A stretch of 15,264 bases of DNA from the NCBI GenBank assembly GCA_900752975.1, contig CAADXH010000115.1, positions 1 through 15,264 on the forward strand, read 5' to 3'. The position numbers and the translations under genes were made by a program. The DNA comes from Bacilli bacterium. Its GTDB lineage: Bacteria > Bacillota_I > Bacilli_A > ML615J-28 > CAG-313. Shown here one piece after another: positions 7,194-15,264 of the stretch (position 1 is the stretch's first letter; each line of letters starts with the position of its first letter). The notes under the pieces were generated by a model. That model worked only from the letters and a program-made list of their open reading frames with translations, was not told the origin of the DNA and ran no database searches.

Positions 7194-7220
7194 CTCCTCC
7201 TTTTATCATAGATTATAACA
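7194..7220 (-). promoter_or_regulatory. Extended -10 promoter and Shine-Dalgarno of the priA operon
   Basis: TGTTATAAT on the minus strand gives a TG-extended, perfect TATAAT -10 box (7212-7217; TG at 7219-7220). No good -35 is seen at 17 nt; a weak TTGTGC lies about 19 nt upstream, overlapping the T tract of the rpoC terminator. Transcription would begin near 7205, leaving a leader under 20 nt. The Shine-Dalgarno GGAGGAG is at 7194-7200. This should drive priA through the GNAT gene. Confidence 0.72.
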
Positions 7221-7240
7221 TATTTTTTTAAAAAACGCAC

Positions 7241-7271
7241 AAAAAAAGACCATATATCAAATATGGTCTTT
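7241..7271 (-). terminator. Intrinsic terminator after rpoC
   Basis: A perfect 11-bp stem, AAAGACCATAT (7261-7271) and ATATGGTCTTT (7245-7255), around a 5-nt loop, with the T tract continuing to 7241. It begins about 10 nt after the rpoC stop and separates rpoBC from the priA operon. The stem is AT-rich, so some read-through is possible. Confidence 0.88.
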
Positions 7272-7280
7272 AAAGGCTAG

Positions 7281-10200
7281 TTACTTAATAACAATATGAT
7301 CAGAACTTGCAGGAACTTCAAATTCATCTTCTGGATCAGTTGGAATTAAATGAATGTCCTTTTCTTCAACTAAACCAGTACCAGCAGGAATTAAGCCACC
7401 AATAATGATGTTTTCTTTTAATCCTTCAAGTTTATCAACTTTACCACGAATAGCGGCTTCAGTTAACACTCTAGTTGTTTCTTGGAATGATGCAGCTGAT
7501 AAGAATGAATCAGCTTTTAGTGATGCACGAGTAATACCTAAAATTACAGGTTTTACAGATGGAACACGAATACCTTTTTCAAGACAATCTCTAATTACCT
7601 TCAATAATTCAGGTTTAGAAATGAATGTGCCAGGTAATAATTCTGTGCCTCCCTCATCAATTACTACAACTTTTTGTAACATTTGCTTAATGATTATTTC
7701 AACGTGTTTATCAGAAATATCAACGCCTTGTGAACGATATACTTTTTGAACTTCTTTCAAAATATATTTTTCAACTTGGTCAACACTACCAACACGTAAT
7801 AATTCTTTTGGATGAATCAAACCTTCTGAAACAAGATCACCAGGATGAACTTCTTGACCAACTTTTACAACCGGTTTTTTACCACTGTCAGTTAAATAAG
7901 TTTTGTCATTACCTTCAATTGGACTCTTGATAACAATTTCGAAACGATTATCGTTCTTTTGAGTAACGCTTTCAACTGTACCCTTAATTTCAGAAATAAT
8001 ACCTTTACCTTTTGGTTCACGTGCTTCAAATAATTCTTGAATACGTGGAAGACCTTGAGTGATATCATCAGCGGCACCAGCAACACCACCTGAGTGGAAA
8101 GTACGCATTGTTAACTGAGTACCTGGTTCACCAATTGATTGAGCCGCAACAATACCAACAACTTCACCGTTTTCAACAATGTTAGTAGTTGATAGGTCAG
8201 ATCCATAACATTTTACGCAAACGCCATTTTCACAGTCACATGTAAGTAGGGTTCTTACTTCAACTGCTTCAATCTTACTTGCTACAATACGATCAGCGAT
8301 TTCTTCAGTAATAAATTCACCTTTATCAACAAGTAACGCTTTTCTACCTTCACTGTTTCTACCATATACAGGTTTCGCAGCGAAACGGCCAACGATACGG
8401 TCTTTTAATGATACTAAGACATTATCCACATTATCTCTATCTTGAGCAGAATCGTTCTTATATAAAGTAGTAACAACCATACCTTTATCAGTGCCACAAT
8501 CAACTTCTTTAACTGTTACATCTTGAGAAACGTCTACAAGACGACGAGTTAAGTAACCTGATTCAGCTGTCTTTAAGGCTGTATCGGTTGAACCTTTTCT
8601 CGCACCATGTGTAGAAATGAAGAACTCTGACATTGACATACCTTCAATAAAGCATGCCTTAACTGGAATTTCCATCTGGTCACCATTAGGCTTAGCCATT
8701 AGTCCACGCATACCGGCAAGTTGTGTAAAGTTAGATGAACTACCACGAGCACCAGAGTCGGCCATCATGAAAATATGATTTGTCTTAGCATTTTCATCCA
8801 TGATAACTTTAATGGCTTTTTCAATTTTTGAAGTCGCTCCTAACCATTCACGTACGATATTACGATGGCGTTCAGAATCTTTCATGGTACCACGACGATA
8901 CATCTGTTTATATTTTTGAACTTTCTTTTCAGTTTCTTCAATGATTTCTTCTTTCTTATCAATTCTAACAACGTCGAATGCTGAAACGGTAATACCAGCC
9001 ATAGTTGAGTAATAGAAACCAATATCTTTCATCTTATCAAGAGTTTTAGATGTTTCAGCAAGTTTTGCTTGTTTAAATACTTCACTTATGATTTGGCTTA
9101 AGAATTTTTTCTTAAATGGTTCTACTAGTGGAGCATTTTTAATGAATTCTTTGTAGTTAGTACCATGATCTAAAAAATACTTTTCAGGGGTTCCAACTGC
9201 AAGGTTTTTAACTGTTGGTTCATTTACATATGAAAATCCATCTGGGAAAATTTGGTTAACGATTAGTTTACCATATGTAGTTACCAAATATTTATTTGTT
9301 AATTCTTCATTTTTCTTAACTAAGGCTTTATATTCATCACTTTCAGGATCAATCTTATTGCTAATATGTACAAATGGACGACCAACTGCACTAGCAGGAA
9401 TTACAAATCTTGTGTGGAAATCAATATCACCACGTTCATAAGCTATTTCTACTTCTGATGGGTTACGGTAAGCCTTACCTTCACGAGCTGGAATATAGAA
9501 TTTGCCAACACTTGGAGCACTACCACTTTCAACATCATCTTGTAATTCTTTAATATTACGATAAATCTTATCATCATTTAGAATAATATTTGTTCCAAAA
9601 GTAATAATTTGTTTCTTATATGCATCTATTACTTCTTCATATGTTTTATATTCATGTTCATTTTGACTACTTTCAATTGTTAGATAGTAGTTACCAAGAA
9701 TCATATCTTGTGATGGTGTAACAATTGGCTTACCATCTTTAGGAGCTAAAATGTTTTTAGATGCTAGCATTAATAAACGAGCTTCAGCTTGAGCTTCTTC
9801 AGATAGTGGTACATGCACTGGCATTTGGTCACCATCGAAGTCAGCGTTAAAAGCTGTTGTTACTAGTGGATGTAGTCTAATTGCTCTACCTTCAACTAGT
9901 TTAGGTTCAAATGCTTGAATGGATAGTCTATGTAGAGTTGGAGCACGGTTTAATAAAACTGGGTGTTCCACAATTATTTTTTCTAGAGCTTCCATTGCTT
10001 CTGGTGCACCTTGTTCGATTAGTTTTTTAGCTTTTTGAATACCAGCACGATCTTTATTGCTTATTGGTTGCATTACACCAGGAACTATTTCAGCATTAGC
10101 TAATTGGTCTTTCTTTCTCAAGTAGCTAATAATGAATGGTTTAAATAAAATTAAAGCCATTTCTCTTGGAATACCACATTGATACATCTTTAGATCTGGT

Positions 10201-11339
10201 CCAATAACGATAACTGAACGACCTGAGTAGTCAACACGTTTACCTAGTAGGTTTTGACGGAAACGACCTTGTTTACCTCTTAAAATAACAGATAGTGATT
10301 TAAGTGGTCTATTTTTGTCAACAACCATACGTTTATTACGCTTTGAGTTATCAATTAAAGCATCTACTGCTTCTTGTAACATACGTTTTTCATTCTTAGT
10401 AATTAAGTCTGGGGCGTTTTGTTCAAATTGTTTTCTTAAACGATTATTACGATTAATGATACGACGATATAAATCATTTAAGTCTGTAGTAGCAAAACGG
10501 CCACCATCTAGTTGAACCATTGGACGTAAATCGGGTGGAATTACTGGGACAACATCCATTACCATCCATTCAGGTTTATTATCTGATTTATAGAATGCTT
10601 CAACTATTTCTAGTCTCTTAATTAATTTTTCTTTTCTTTGTTTTGGAGCATTATGTAATTCTTGACGAATTTCGGTAATAATTTCGCCTAAATCAAGTTG
10701 TTTTAATAAATACTTGATAGCTTCAGCCCCCGTTTTAGCTTTATATTTAAATGGATAACGGCGTTTGAATACGCTGTGTTCTTGTTCAGTTAAGATACGT
10801 CCAACAAATAATTCTTCATATTCATCATCCATTACTTCTGTAATAATGTATGATGCAAGATAAACTATGTCTTCAACATCTTTTGTTTTCATATCAAGTA
10901 AAATTGCAATTTTACTTGGAGTATTTCTTAGATACCAAGTATGAACAACTGGTGCAGCAAGAGCAATATAGCCCATTCTTTCACGTCTTACTTTACTTTC
11001 GGTTAATTCAACACCGCACTTTTCACATACCTTATGTTCGCCTAAATTCTTTTTAGAGCGACCACAAGCACATTGATAATCCTTAGTAGGGCCGAAAATA
11101 ACTTCACAGAATAAACCATCTCTTTCAGGTTTTAAAGTACGATAATTAATAGTTTCATGTTTCTTTACTTCGCCTTTTAAAGTATATTCAACTTCTTCAC
11201 CATTATCATCTATATATGTAACTTTATCTTTTCTTAAAGGATTGTATGTAAATTTTTTACCTTGTAACACAGGATTTGCCCATGATACAATATCTTCAGG
11301 TGATGCAATACCAATTTGTATTTCTTTGTATTTACTCAA
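7281..11339 (-). CDS. rpoC: DNA-directed RNA polymerase subunit beta-prime
   Basis: Catalytic beta-prime subunit of RNA polymerase, 1352 residues. The N-terminal zinc-binding domain uses C90, C92, C105 and C108. The absolutely conserved active-site loop NADFDGDQM (498-506) binds the catalytic Mg. Trigger-loop and bridge-helix neighbourhood: SGARGSSSNFTQLAGMRGL (862-880) and FISTHGARKGSTDTALKTA (907-925). The second zinc site is C948, C1034, C1041 and C1044 (CX6CX2C). GEPGTQLTMRTFHSGGVA (1070-1087) and SFLSAASFQETTRVLTEAA (1278-1296) are intact. Bacillus subtilis RpoC is about 150 residues shorter. Most of the excess lies in two insertions: about 33 residues at 21-55 before GEVKKHETINYRTL, and about 57 residues within 555-641. 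The start codon is TTG, supported by AGAGGTGA (11346-11353) 6 nt upstream and an in-frame TGA two codons before it. Gap to rpoB is 16 nt. Confidence 0.98.
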   Translation of the reverse strand: MSKYKEIQIGIASPEDIVSWANPVLQGKKFTYNPLRKDKVTYIDDNGEEVEYTLKGEVKKHETINYRTLKPERDGLFCEVIFGPTKDYQCACGRSKKNLGEHKVCEKCGVELTESKVRRERMGYIALAAPVVHTWYLRNTPSKIAILLDMKTKDVEDIVYLASYIITEVMDDEYEELFVGRILTEQEHSVFKRRYPFKYKAKTGAEAIKYLLKQLDLGEIITEIRQELHNAPKQRKEKLIKRLEIVEAFYKSDNKPEWMVMDVVPVIPPDLRPMVQLDGGRFATTDLNDLYRRIINRNNRLRKQFEQNAPDLITKNEKRMLQEAVDALIDNSKRNKRMVVDKNRPLKSLSVILRGKQGRFRQNLLGKRVDYSGRSVIVIGPDLKMYQCGIPREMALILFKPFIISYLRKKDQLANAEIVPGVMQPISNKDRAGIQKAKKLIEQGAPEAMEALEKIIVEHPVLLNRAPTLHRLSIQAFEPKLVEGRAIRLHPLVTTAFNADFDGDQMPVHVPLSEEAQAEARLLMLASKNILAPKDGKPIVTPSQDMILGNYYLTIESSQNEHEYKTYEEVIDAYKKQIITFGTNIILNDDKIYRNIKELQDDVESGSAPSVGKFYIPAREGKAYRNPSEVEIAYERGDIDFHTRFVIPASAVGRPFVHISNKIDPESDEYKALVKKNEELTNKYLVTTYGKLIVNQIFPDGFSYVNEPTVKNLAVGTPEKYFLDHGTNYKEFIKNAPLVEPFKKKFLSQIISEVFKQAKLAETSKTLDKMKDIGFYYSTMAGITVSAFDVVRIDKKEEIIEETEKKVQKYKQMYRRGTMKDSERHRNIVREWLGATSKIEKAIKVIMDENAKTNHIFMMADSGARGSSSNFTQLAGMRGLMAKPNGDQMEIPVKACFIEGMSMSEFFISTHGARKGSTDTALKTAESGYLTRRLVDVSQDVTVKEVDCGTDKGMVVTTLYKNDSAQDRDNVDNVLVSLKDRIVGRFAAKPVYGRNSEGRKALLVDKGEFITEEIADRIVASKIEAVEVRTLLTCDCENGVCVKCYGSDLSTTNIVENGEVVGIVAAQSIGEPGTQLTMRTFHSGGVAGAADDITQGLPRIQELFEAREPKGKGIISEIKGTVESVTQKNDNRFEIVIKSPIEGNDKTYLTDSGKKPVVKVGQEVHPGDLVSEGLIHPKELLRVGSVDQVEKYILKEVQKVYRSQGVDISDKHVEIIIKQMLQKVVVIDEGGTELLPGTFISKPELLKVIRDCLEKGIRVPSVKPVILGITRASLKADSFLSAASFQETTRVLTEAAIRGKVDKLEGLKENIIIGGLIPAGTGLVEEKDIHLIPTDPEDEFEVPASSDHIVIK

Positions 11340-11355
11340 ATTAATTCACCTCTTT

Positions 11356-14300
11356 TTATAGTCCTCTTTTGCTTGCTTGTACTTCAGCAAATTGATCAAC
11401 TAAACTTTCATTCGCAACGTCTTTACCATCTTCATCAATTAAGCGAACTCTTAAGCCTAAGCCTTGTAATTCCTTGATTAATGCGCGGAAGGCTTCAGGA
11501 ATACCTGGAGTAGGTAAAGCTTCGCCATCAATGATAGCTTTATAAACTTTGTTACGACCGATAATATCATCAGACTTAATTGTCATCATTTCTTGTAAAG
11601 TATGAGCAGCGCCATACGCTTCTAGAGCCCAAACTTCCATTTCACCAAAACGTTGTCCACCATTTTGGGCTTTACCACCCATAGGTTGTTGCGTTACCAA
11701 AGTGTAAGGGCCTTCACTACGAGCATGTAGTTTATCATCAACCATGTGGGCAAGTTTAATCATATACATGACACCTACTGAGATTTTATTATCAAATTGA
11801 CGTCCTGTACGACCGTCATATAAATATGTTTTACCATTTTCATCAAATATTGTTTTCGCATTGCGTGGATTAGCAATGGCATCTGCTTTATCTTTTTCAC
11901 GAGCTTCATTCATAATCGCTACTAAGTCTTCATGTCTTACACCATCAAATACTGGAGTTGCTACATGAACACCTAATTTCTTCGCTGCCATACCTAAGTG
12001 GATTTCTAGTACTTGTCCAATGTTCATACGTGATGGAACACCTTGTGGATTTAACATAATATCAATTGGTGTACCATCTGACATAAATGGCATATCTTCA
12101 ATTGGTAAAATCTTTGAGATAACACCTTTATTACCATGACGACCAGACATTTTATCGCCTTCAGAAATCTTACGTTTTTGAACGATATATACACGTACTA
12201 CTTCATTAACTCCAGGAGGTAACTCCGCGCCGCTCTTTCTTGTGAAACGTTCAATCTTATTGACGATACCGCCACCACCATGTGGAACTTTAAGGGAAGT
12301 AACTCTTACTTCTTTAGAATTATCTGAGAATAATGCTTGACTCAAGCGTTCTTCTGGAGTAGGTTCAGTTTGACCTTTTGGAGTAACTTTACCAACAAGG
12401 GTATCTCCCTCTTTAACTTCTGAACCAATTCTTACAATACCATGTTCATCTAGATTGGCGATTGAATCTTTACTCTCACCATCAAGGTCAGCAGTGATTT
12501 CTTCTTTACCTAGTTTTGTATCACGTACTTCTACATGATATTCTTCAATATGAATTGATGTATAAACATCATCTTGAACTAAACGTTCACTCATAATAAC
12601 TGCATCTTCAAAGTTATAACCATTCCAAGTCATAAAGGCAATTACTACATTTCGACCTAATGCAAGTTCACCTTGATCCATTGATGGTCCATCCGCAAGG
12701 ATATCGCCAGCTTTTACTTTTTCACCGACTACAACAATTGGGCGTTGGTTAACACATGTAGAATGGTTAGAACGTTCATACTTAGTAAGTTCAAAATTAT
12801 GTGGTTTACCTTCTTTGTCAATAACTTCAACACGTAAGCCATCAACATATGAAACAATACCATCAACATCTGTACAAATCGCAACACCGGCATCATGTGC
12901 AGCCTTATACTCAATACCAGTACCTACAAATGGAGCTTCCGGCTTAAGTAGTGGAATTGCTTGACGTTGCATGTTCGCACCCATTAGTGCACGAGTTGTA
13001 TCATCGTGTTCTAGGAATGGGATACAAGCAGTTGAGATTGCTACTACTTGTTTAGGTGATACGTCAATTAAATCAACTTCATGTTTATGTTTTTCAACAA
13101 ATTCACCAGCTTTACGAGCAATAACAATATCATTAACAACTTCAACGCCATCAACAATTTTTCTTTCATCATCTATATAAATTTCACCAGTTTCAGGATC
13201 TGTTGACATGTTAACGTTGGCTTGTGCAATTACATATTTTTCTTCTTTATCAGCTGTTAAATAGATCTTACGATCAGTAATTACAGCTCTAATTTCTTCA
13301 GTTCCATCTGGTTTCTTAATTACTTTTTTATCAACTTCCAAATATGGAGTTTCAATAAATCCAAATCGATTAGCTCTAGCATATGATGCTAATGAGTTAA
13401 TTAGACCAATATTTTGACCTTCTGGTGTTTCAACTGGGCAAATACGGCCATAGTGTGAAGGGTGAACGTCACGAACTTCAAAGCCAGCACGATCACGTGT
13501 TAAACCGCCTTGACCTAAAGCTGATAAACGTCTCTTATGAGTAAGTTCAGACAATGGGTTAATTTGGTCCATAAATTGTGATAATTGGCTACTACCAAAG
13601 AATTCACGAATCGTTGAAGTAAGTGGACGAATGTTAACTAAGTTTTGAGCAGTTACACTCTTAGTTTCAACTGAAGTTGACATTCTATCGCGTACATTCT
13701 TTTCTAGTTTAGTTAAACCGATACGGAATTGATTTTGTAATAATTCACCAATTAAACGTAAACGACGATTTCCTAAATGGTCAATGTCATCAATCTTACC
13801 AACACCAACATGAAGGTTAATGTAATAAGATAGAGCCGCAAAAATATCAGATAATACAACATGGTTACGATCTTCTCTTTGATCATTACCAAGTAATCTA
13901 ATATATGTATCACCTTCATTAGTACGTACTAAGATATTTAATACTTCTAGAACAACACTGTTACCTTGTAGCATAATCTCGTATTCAAAAGTTTTACGGA
14001 AGGCTTCACGGTTTTGATCTAGAATATCAAATGTACTAACTTTTTCACCATTTAAATCAATATTTTTCTTATAGTTAATTTCAGTTCCAGCAGGTAAAAT
14101 GATCTCACCAGTTTCTGGATTTACAATGTCATCAGCAAGACGATGTCCAATTGCTCTTGTGACAACATCAAGTTTCTTGTTAATTTTGTATCGTCCAACA
14201 TTAGCAAGATCGTAACGACGAACTTCAAACAATCTACTTGCGATAAACTTTCTAGCAGTATCTGCTGATGTTTTTTCACCAGGTCTTAAAACATCATATA

Positions 14301-15042
14301 ATTGGCGAATAGCATCATCTTCTGCAAAACTATCATCTTTACCGAAAGTATTGTTAAAATAAGTGATTATTTTCTTAGGTCGACGTTCATCTTGACCAAC
14401 GAATAAATCAATGATTTCAGGATTACTCTTAACGCCTAATGCACGGATAAACGTTGTTAGAGGAATCTTTTTAGAACGGTCTAATTTACCATACCAAATA
14501 TCTTTAGAGCCCATTTCAAATTCAATCCAAGCTCCACGAGTAGGAATGATTTGACCAGAGAATAATCTTTGACCAGACTTTTTATCTACTTCAACTGAGA
14601 AGAAAGCACCAGCTGAACGAACAATTTGGGTAACGATAACACGTTCTGAACCATTAATAATAAAGGTACCCCAAGGTGTCATAACAGGGAATTCACCCAT
14701 GAAGATCTTATCTTCTTTTACTTCACCGGTTTCTTTATTTTCTAATTCAACATTTACTCTTAATGCACGTGAATAGTTAACACTATGCATTTTAGCTTCT
14801 TTAATTGTATATTTTGGTTCATCAAATTCATGTGCTCCAAAATGTAGTTCAAATTTTTCACCATCGCCATGGTCTTTAATTGGAGAAATTTCTTTAAATA
14901 ATTCAGCAATTCCATCCTCTAATAACCATTTAAATGATTCTGTTTGAACCTCGATTAAGTTTGGTAATTCAACGTTAGTTTGAACTCTCGCATAATTACG
15001 ACGAATTCTACTTCTACCATATTGTACATTTTTGTAACTCAA
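11356..15042 (-). CDS. rpoB: DNA-directed RNA polymerase subunit beta
   Basis: Beta subunit of RNA polymerase, 1228 residues from the start chosen here. Landmarks: VQYG (6-9), GVGKIDDIDHLGNRRLR (413-429), rifamycin cluster GSSQLSQFMDQ to RRLSALGQGG (483-513), MDQGELALGR (788-797) and GYNFEDAV (808-815), SEGDKMSGRHGNKGVIS (960-976), and the C-terminal clamp GGKAQNGGQRFGEMEVWALE (1122-1141). The open frame extends to a GTG at 15051, but that GTG lies inside the Shine-Dalgarno AGAGGTGG (15048-15055). The TTG at 15042 has 5-nt spacing, begins TTG AGT as rpoC does, and places VQYG at residues 6-9 exactly as in Bacillus RpoB. In the rifamycin pocket the equivalents of E. coli D516, H526 and S531 are retained, while N518 is Ile, P535 is Gln and P567 is Gln. 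It is the first gene of the rpoBC operon with its own promoter. Confidence 0.98.
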   Translation of the reverse strand: MSYKNVQYGRSRIRRNYARVQTNVELPNLIEVQTESFKWLLEDGIAELFKEISPIKDHGDGEKFELHFGAHEFDEPKYTIKEAKMHSVNYSRALRVNVELENKETGEVKEDKIFMGEFPVMTPWGTFIINGSERVIVTQIVRSAGAFFSVEVDKKSGQRLFSGQIIPTRGAWIEFEMGSKDIWYGKLDRSKKIPLTTFIRALGVKSNPEIIDLFVGQDERRPKKIITYFNNTFGKDDSFAEDDAIRQLYDVLRPGEKTSADTARKFIASRLFEVRRYDLANVGRYKINKKLDVVTRAIGHRLADDIVNPETGEIILPAGTEINYKKNIDLNGEKVSTFDILDQNREAFRKTFEYEIMLQGNSVVLEVLNILVRTNEGDTYIRLLGNDQREDRNHVVLSDIFAALSYYINLHVGVGKIDDIDHLGNRRLRLIGELLQNQFRIGLTKLEKNVRDRMSTSVETKSVTAQNLVNIRPLTSTIREFFGSSQLSQFMDQINPLSELTHKRRLSALGQGGLTRDRAGFEVRDVHPSHYGRICPVETPEGQNIGLINSLASYARANRFGFIETPYLEVDKKVIKKPDGTEEIRAVITDRKIYLTADKEEKYVIAQANVNMSTDPETGEIYIDDERKIVDGVEVVNDIVIARKAGEFVEKHKHEVDLIDVSPKQVVAISTACIPFLEHDDTTRALMGANMQRQAIPLLKPEAPFVGTGIEYKAAHDAGVAICTDVDGIVSYVDGLRVEVIDKEGKPHNFELTKYERSNHSTCVNQRPIVVVGEKVKAGDILADGPSMDQGELALGRNVVIAFMTWNGYNFEDAVIMSERLVQDDVYTSIHIEEYHVEVRDTKLGKEEITADLDGESKDSIANLDEHGIVRIGSEVKEGDTLVGKVTPKGQTEPTPEERLSQALFSDNSKEVRVTSLKVPHGGGGIVNKIERFTRKSGAELPPGVNEVVRVYIVQKRKISEGDKMSGRHGNKGVISKILPIEDMPFMSDGTPIDIMLNPQGVPSRMNIGQVLEIHLGMAAKKLGVHVATPVFDGVRHEDLVAIMNEAREKDKADAIANPRNAKTIFDENGKTYLYDGRTGRQFDNKISVGVMYMIKLAHMVDDKLHARSEGPYTLVTQQPMGGKAQNGGQRFGEMEVWALEAYGAAHTLQEMMTIKSDDIIGRNKVYKAIIDGEALPTPGIPEAFRALIKELQGLGLRVRLIDEDGKDVANESLVDQFAEVQASKRGL

Positions 15043-15120
15043 ATCATCCACCTCTTTTATTTTTATTTGAGAAACTGGTAGTCCAAAAAATTGTGCATTC
15101 TACCACATTATATCATAACG
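15042..15120 (-). other. rpoB 5' leader with weak stem-loop
   Basis: About 75 nt lie between the expected start of transcription and the rpoB start codon. TGGTAG (15100-15105) can pair with CTACCA (15076-15081) across an 18-nt loop that contains six T's. Several tiny ATG frames occur (ATG ATA TAA, ATG TGG TAG, and one of 11 codons), none with a clear Shine-Dalgarno. No L10-type leader or known riboswitch is recognised. A second TATAAT at 15107-15112 has no -35 partner. Confidence 0.35.
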
Positions 15121-15124
15121 ACTT

Positions 15125-15154
15125 ATTATACTACAGTTTTGAATAATTTGTCAA
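15125..15154 (-). promoter_or_regulatory. rpoBC promoter
   Basis: TTGACA at 15149-15154, an 18-nt spacer, and TATAAT at 15125-15130, both perfect housekeeping boxes. The start is expected near 15118. It lies just downstream of the 12-bp stem terminator, so rpoBC appears to be its own transcription unit rather than an extension of rplJL. Confidence 0.85.
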
Positions 15155-15175
15155 GTAAAACATACTTTTTTTACC

Positions 15176-15214
15176 AAAAAATCTGTTCGTGTACACTAGA
15201 TTGTGTACACGAAC
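15176..15214 (-). terminator. Intrinsic terminator of the gene upstream of rpoB
   Basis: A perfect 12-bp inverted repeat, GTTCGTGTACAC and GTGTACACGAAC (15203-15214 and 15185-15196), with a 6-nt loop, is followed on the minus strand by AGATTTTTT. This is a textbook intrinsic terminator for minus-strand transcription. On the plus strand no T tract follows, so it is not bidirectional. Confidence 0.92.
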
Positions 15215-15226
15215 ACTGACGGTTTG

Positions 15227-15264
15227 TCAATCATCGTATGGGTTTTGAGAAAGGACTCTCATGA
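15227..15264 (-). CDS. Possible 3' end of an upstream gene (partial)
   Basis: One minus-strand frame at the window edge reads MRVLSQNPYDD and stops with TGA at 15227-15229, 12 nt before the terminator stem, the usual spacing for the end of a gene. The Met need not be the start. The fragment is too short to identify, and one other frame also stops nearby (the third runs on into the terminator), so the frame is a guess. Confidence 0.3.
   Translation of the reverse strand, partial: MRVLSQNPYDD

Noticed and set aside
7354..7930. Two overlapping plus-strand open frames opposite the 3' part of rpoC
   Set aside because: They are mirror images of a highly conserved gene in another frame, rich in Ser, Leu and Cys as such shadows are, with no recognisable domain.
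15056..15117. Regulatory mini-ORFs or attenuator in the rpoB leader
   Set aside because: The small ATG frames have no Shine-Dalgarno, and the 6-bp stem with an 18-nt loop is weak. In AT-rich DNA these are expected by chance.
1..15264. CRISPR array, insertion sequence, tRNA gene, toxin-antitoxin or phage remnant
   Set aside because: I saw no spaced direct repeats, transposase, terminal inverted repeats, tRNA-like cloverleaf or phage genes; the window is dense housekeeping sequence.

Overview
The window is an AT-rich chromosomal segment in which every recognisable gene lies on the minus strand, so transcription runs from the right end to the left. Promoters are sigma-70/SigA-like, Shine-Dalgarno sequences are strong, and the beta subunit aligns closely with Bacillus. 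TGA is used as a stop (rlmD) and Trp is TGG, so the standard bacterial code applies rather than the Mycoplasma code. Together these suggest a low-GC Bacillota or Tenericutes lineage (Acholeplasmatales, Izemoplasmatales or RF39-like, or Erysipelotrichia). That placement is inference; no species can be named from the sequence alone.

Layout in transcription order: (1) At the far right, a few codons of a possible upstream gene end just before a perfect 12-bp stem terminator. (2) rpoB and rpoC follow, encoding the beta and beta-prime subunits of RNA polymerase. They have their own promoter, a 16-nt gap between them, and a hairpin terminator after rpoC. (3) A second tight operon starts from an extended -10 promoter: priA (replication restart), fmt (initiator tRNA formylation), a phosphatidylglycerophosphatase A family gene (YutG-like), a single-chain L-serine dehydratase, an RlmD/RumA-type 23S rRNA m5U methyltransferase, and a GNAT acetyltransferase. 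Gaps are 2 to 11 nt, and the last pair overlaps by 4 nt. (4) At the left end is the start of an rRNA operon: two tandem promoters, a leader hairpin, a boxA antitermination element, and the first ~31 nt of 16S rRNA, cut by the window edge.

Most genes serve information processing: transcription, replication restart, translation initiation, rRNA modification and rRNA synthesis. One lipid enzyme and one amino-acid catabolic enzyme ride in the same operon.

The most notable observation is that the PriA homologue is full length and keeps all eight zinc-binding cysteines and its DNA-binding domains, yet the helicase motifs (P-loop, DEEH box, motifs III, V and VI) are all eroded. It should be an ATPase-dead restart scaffold. 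The second is a regulatory arrangement before 16S: a promoter sits inside the long loop of an apparent terminator hairpin, so read-through mRNA could be terminated while rRNA transcripts started there would escape. Smaller points are insertions in RpoC, substitutions around the rifamycin pocket of RpoB, and matched TTG starts for rpoB and rpoC. I found no mobile element, CRISPR array, tRNA or defence system.
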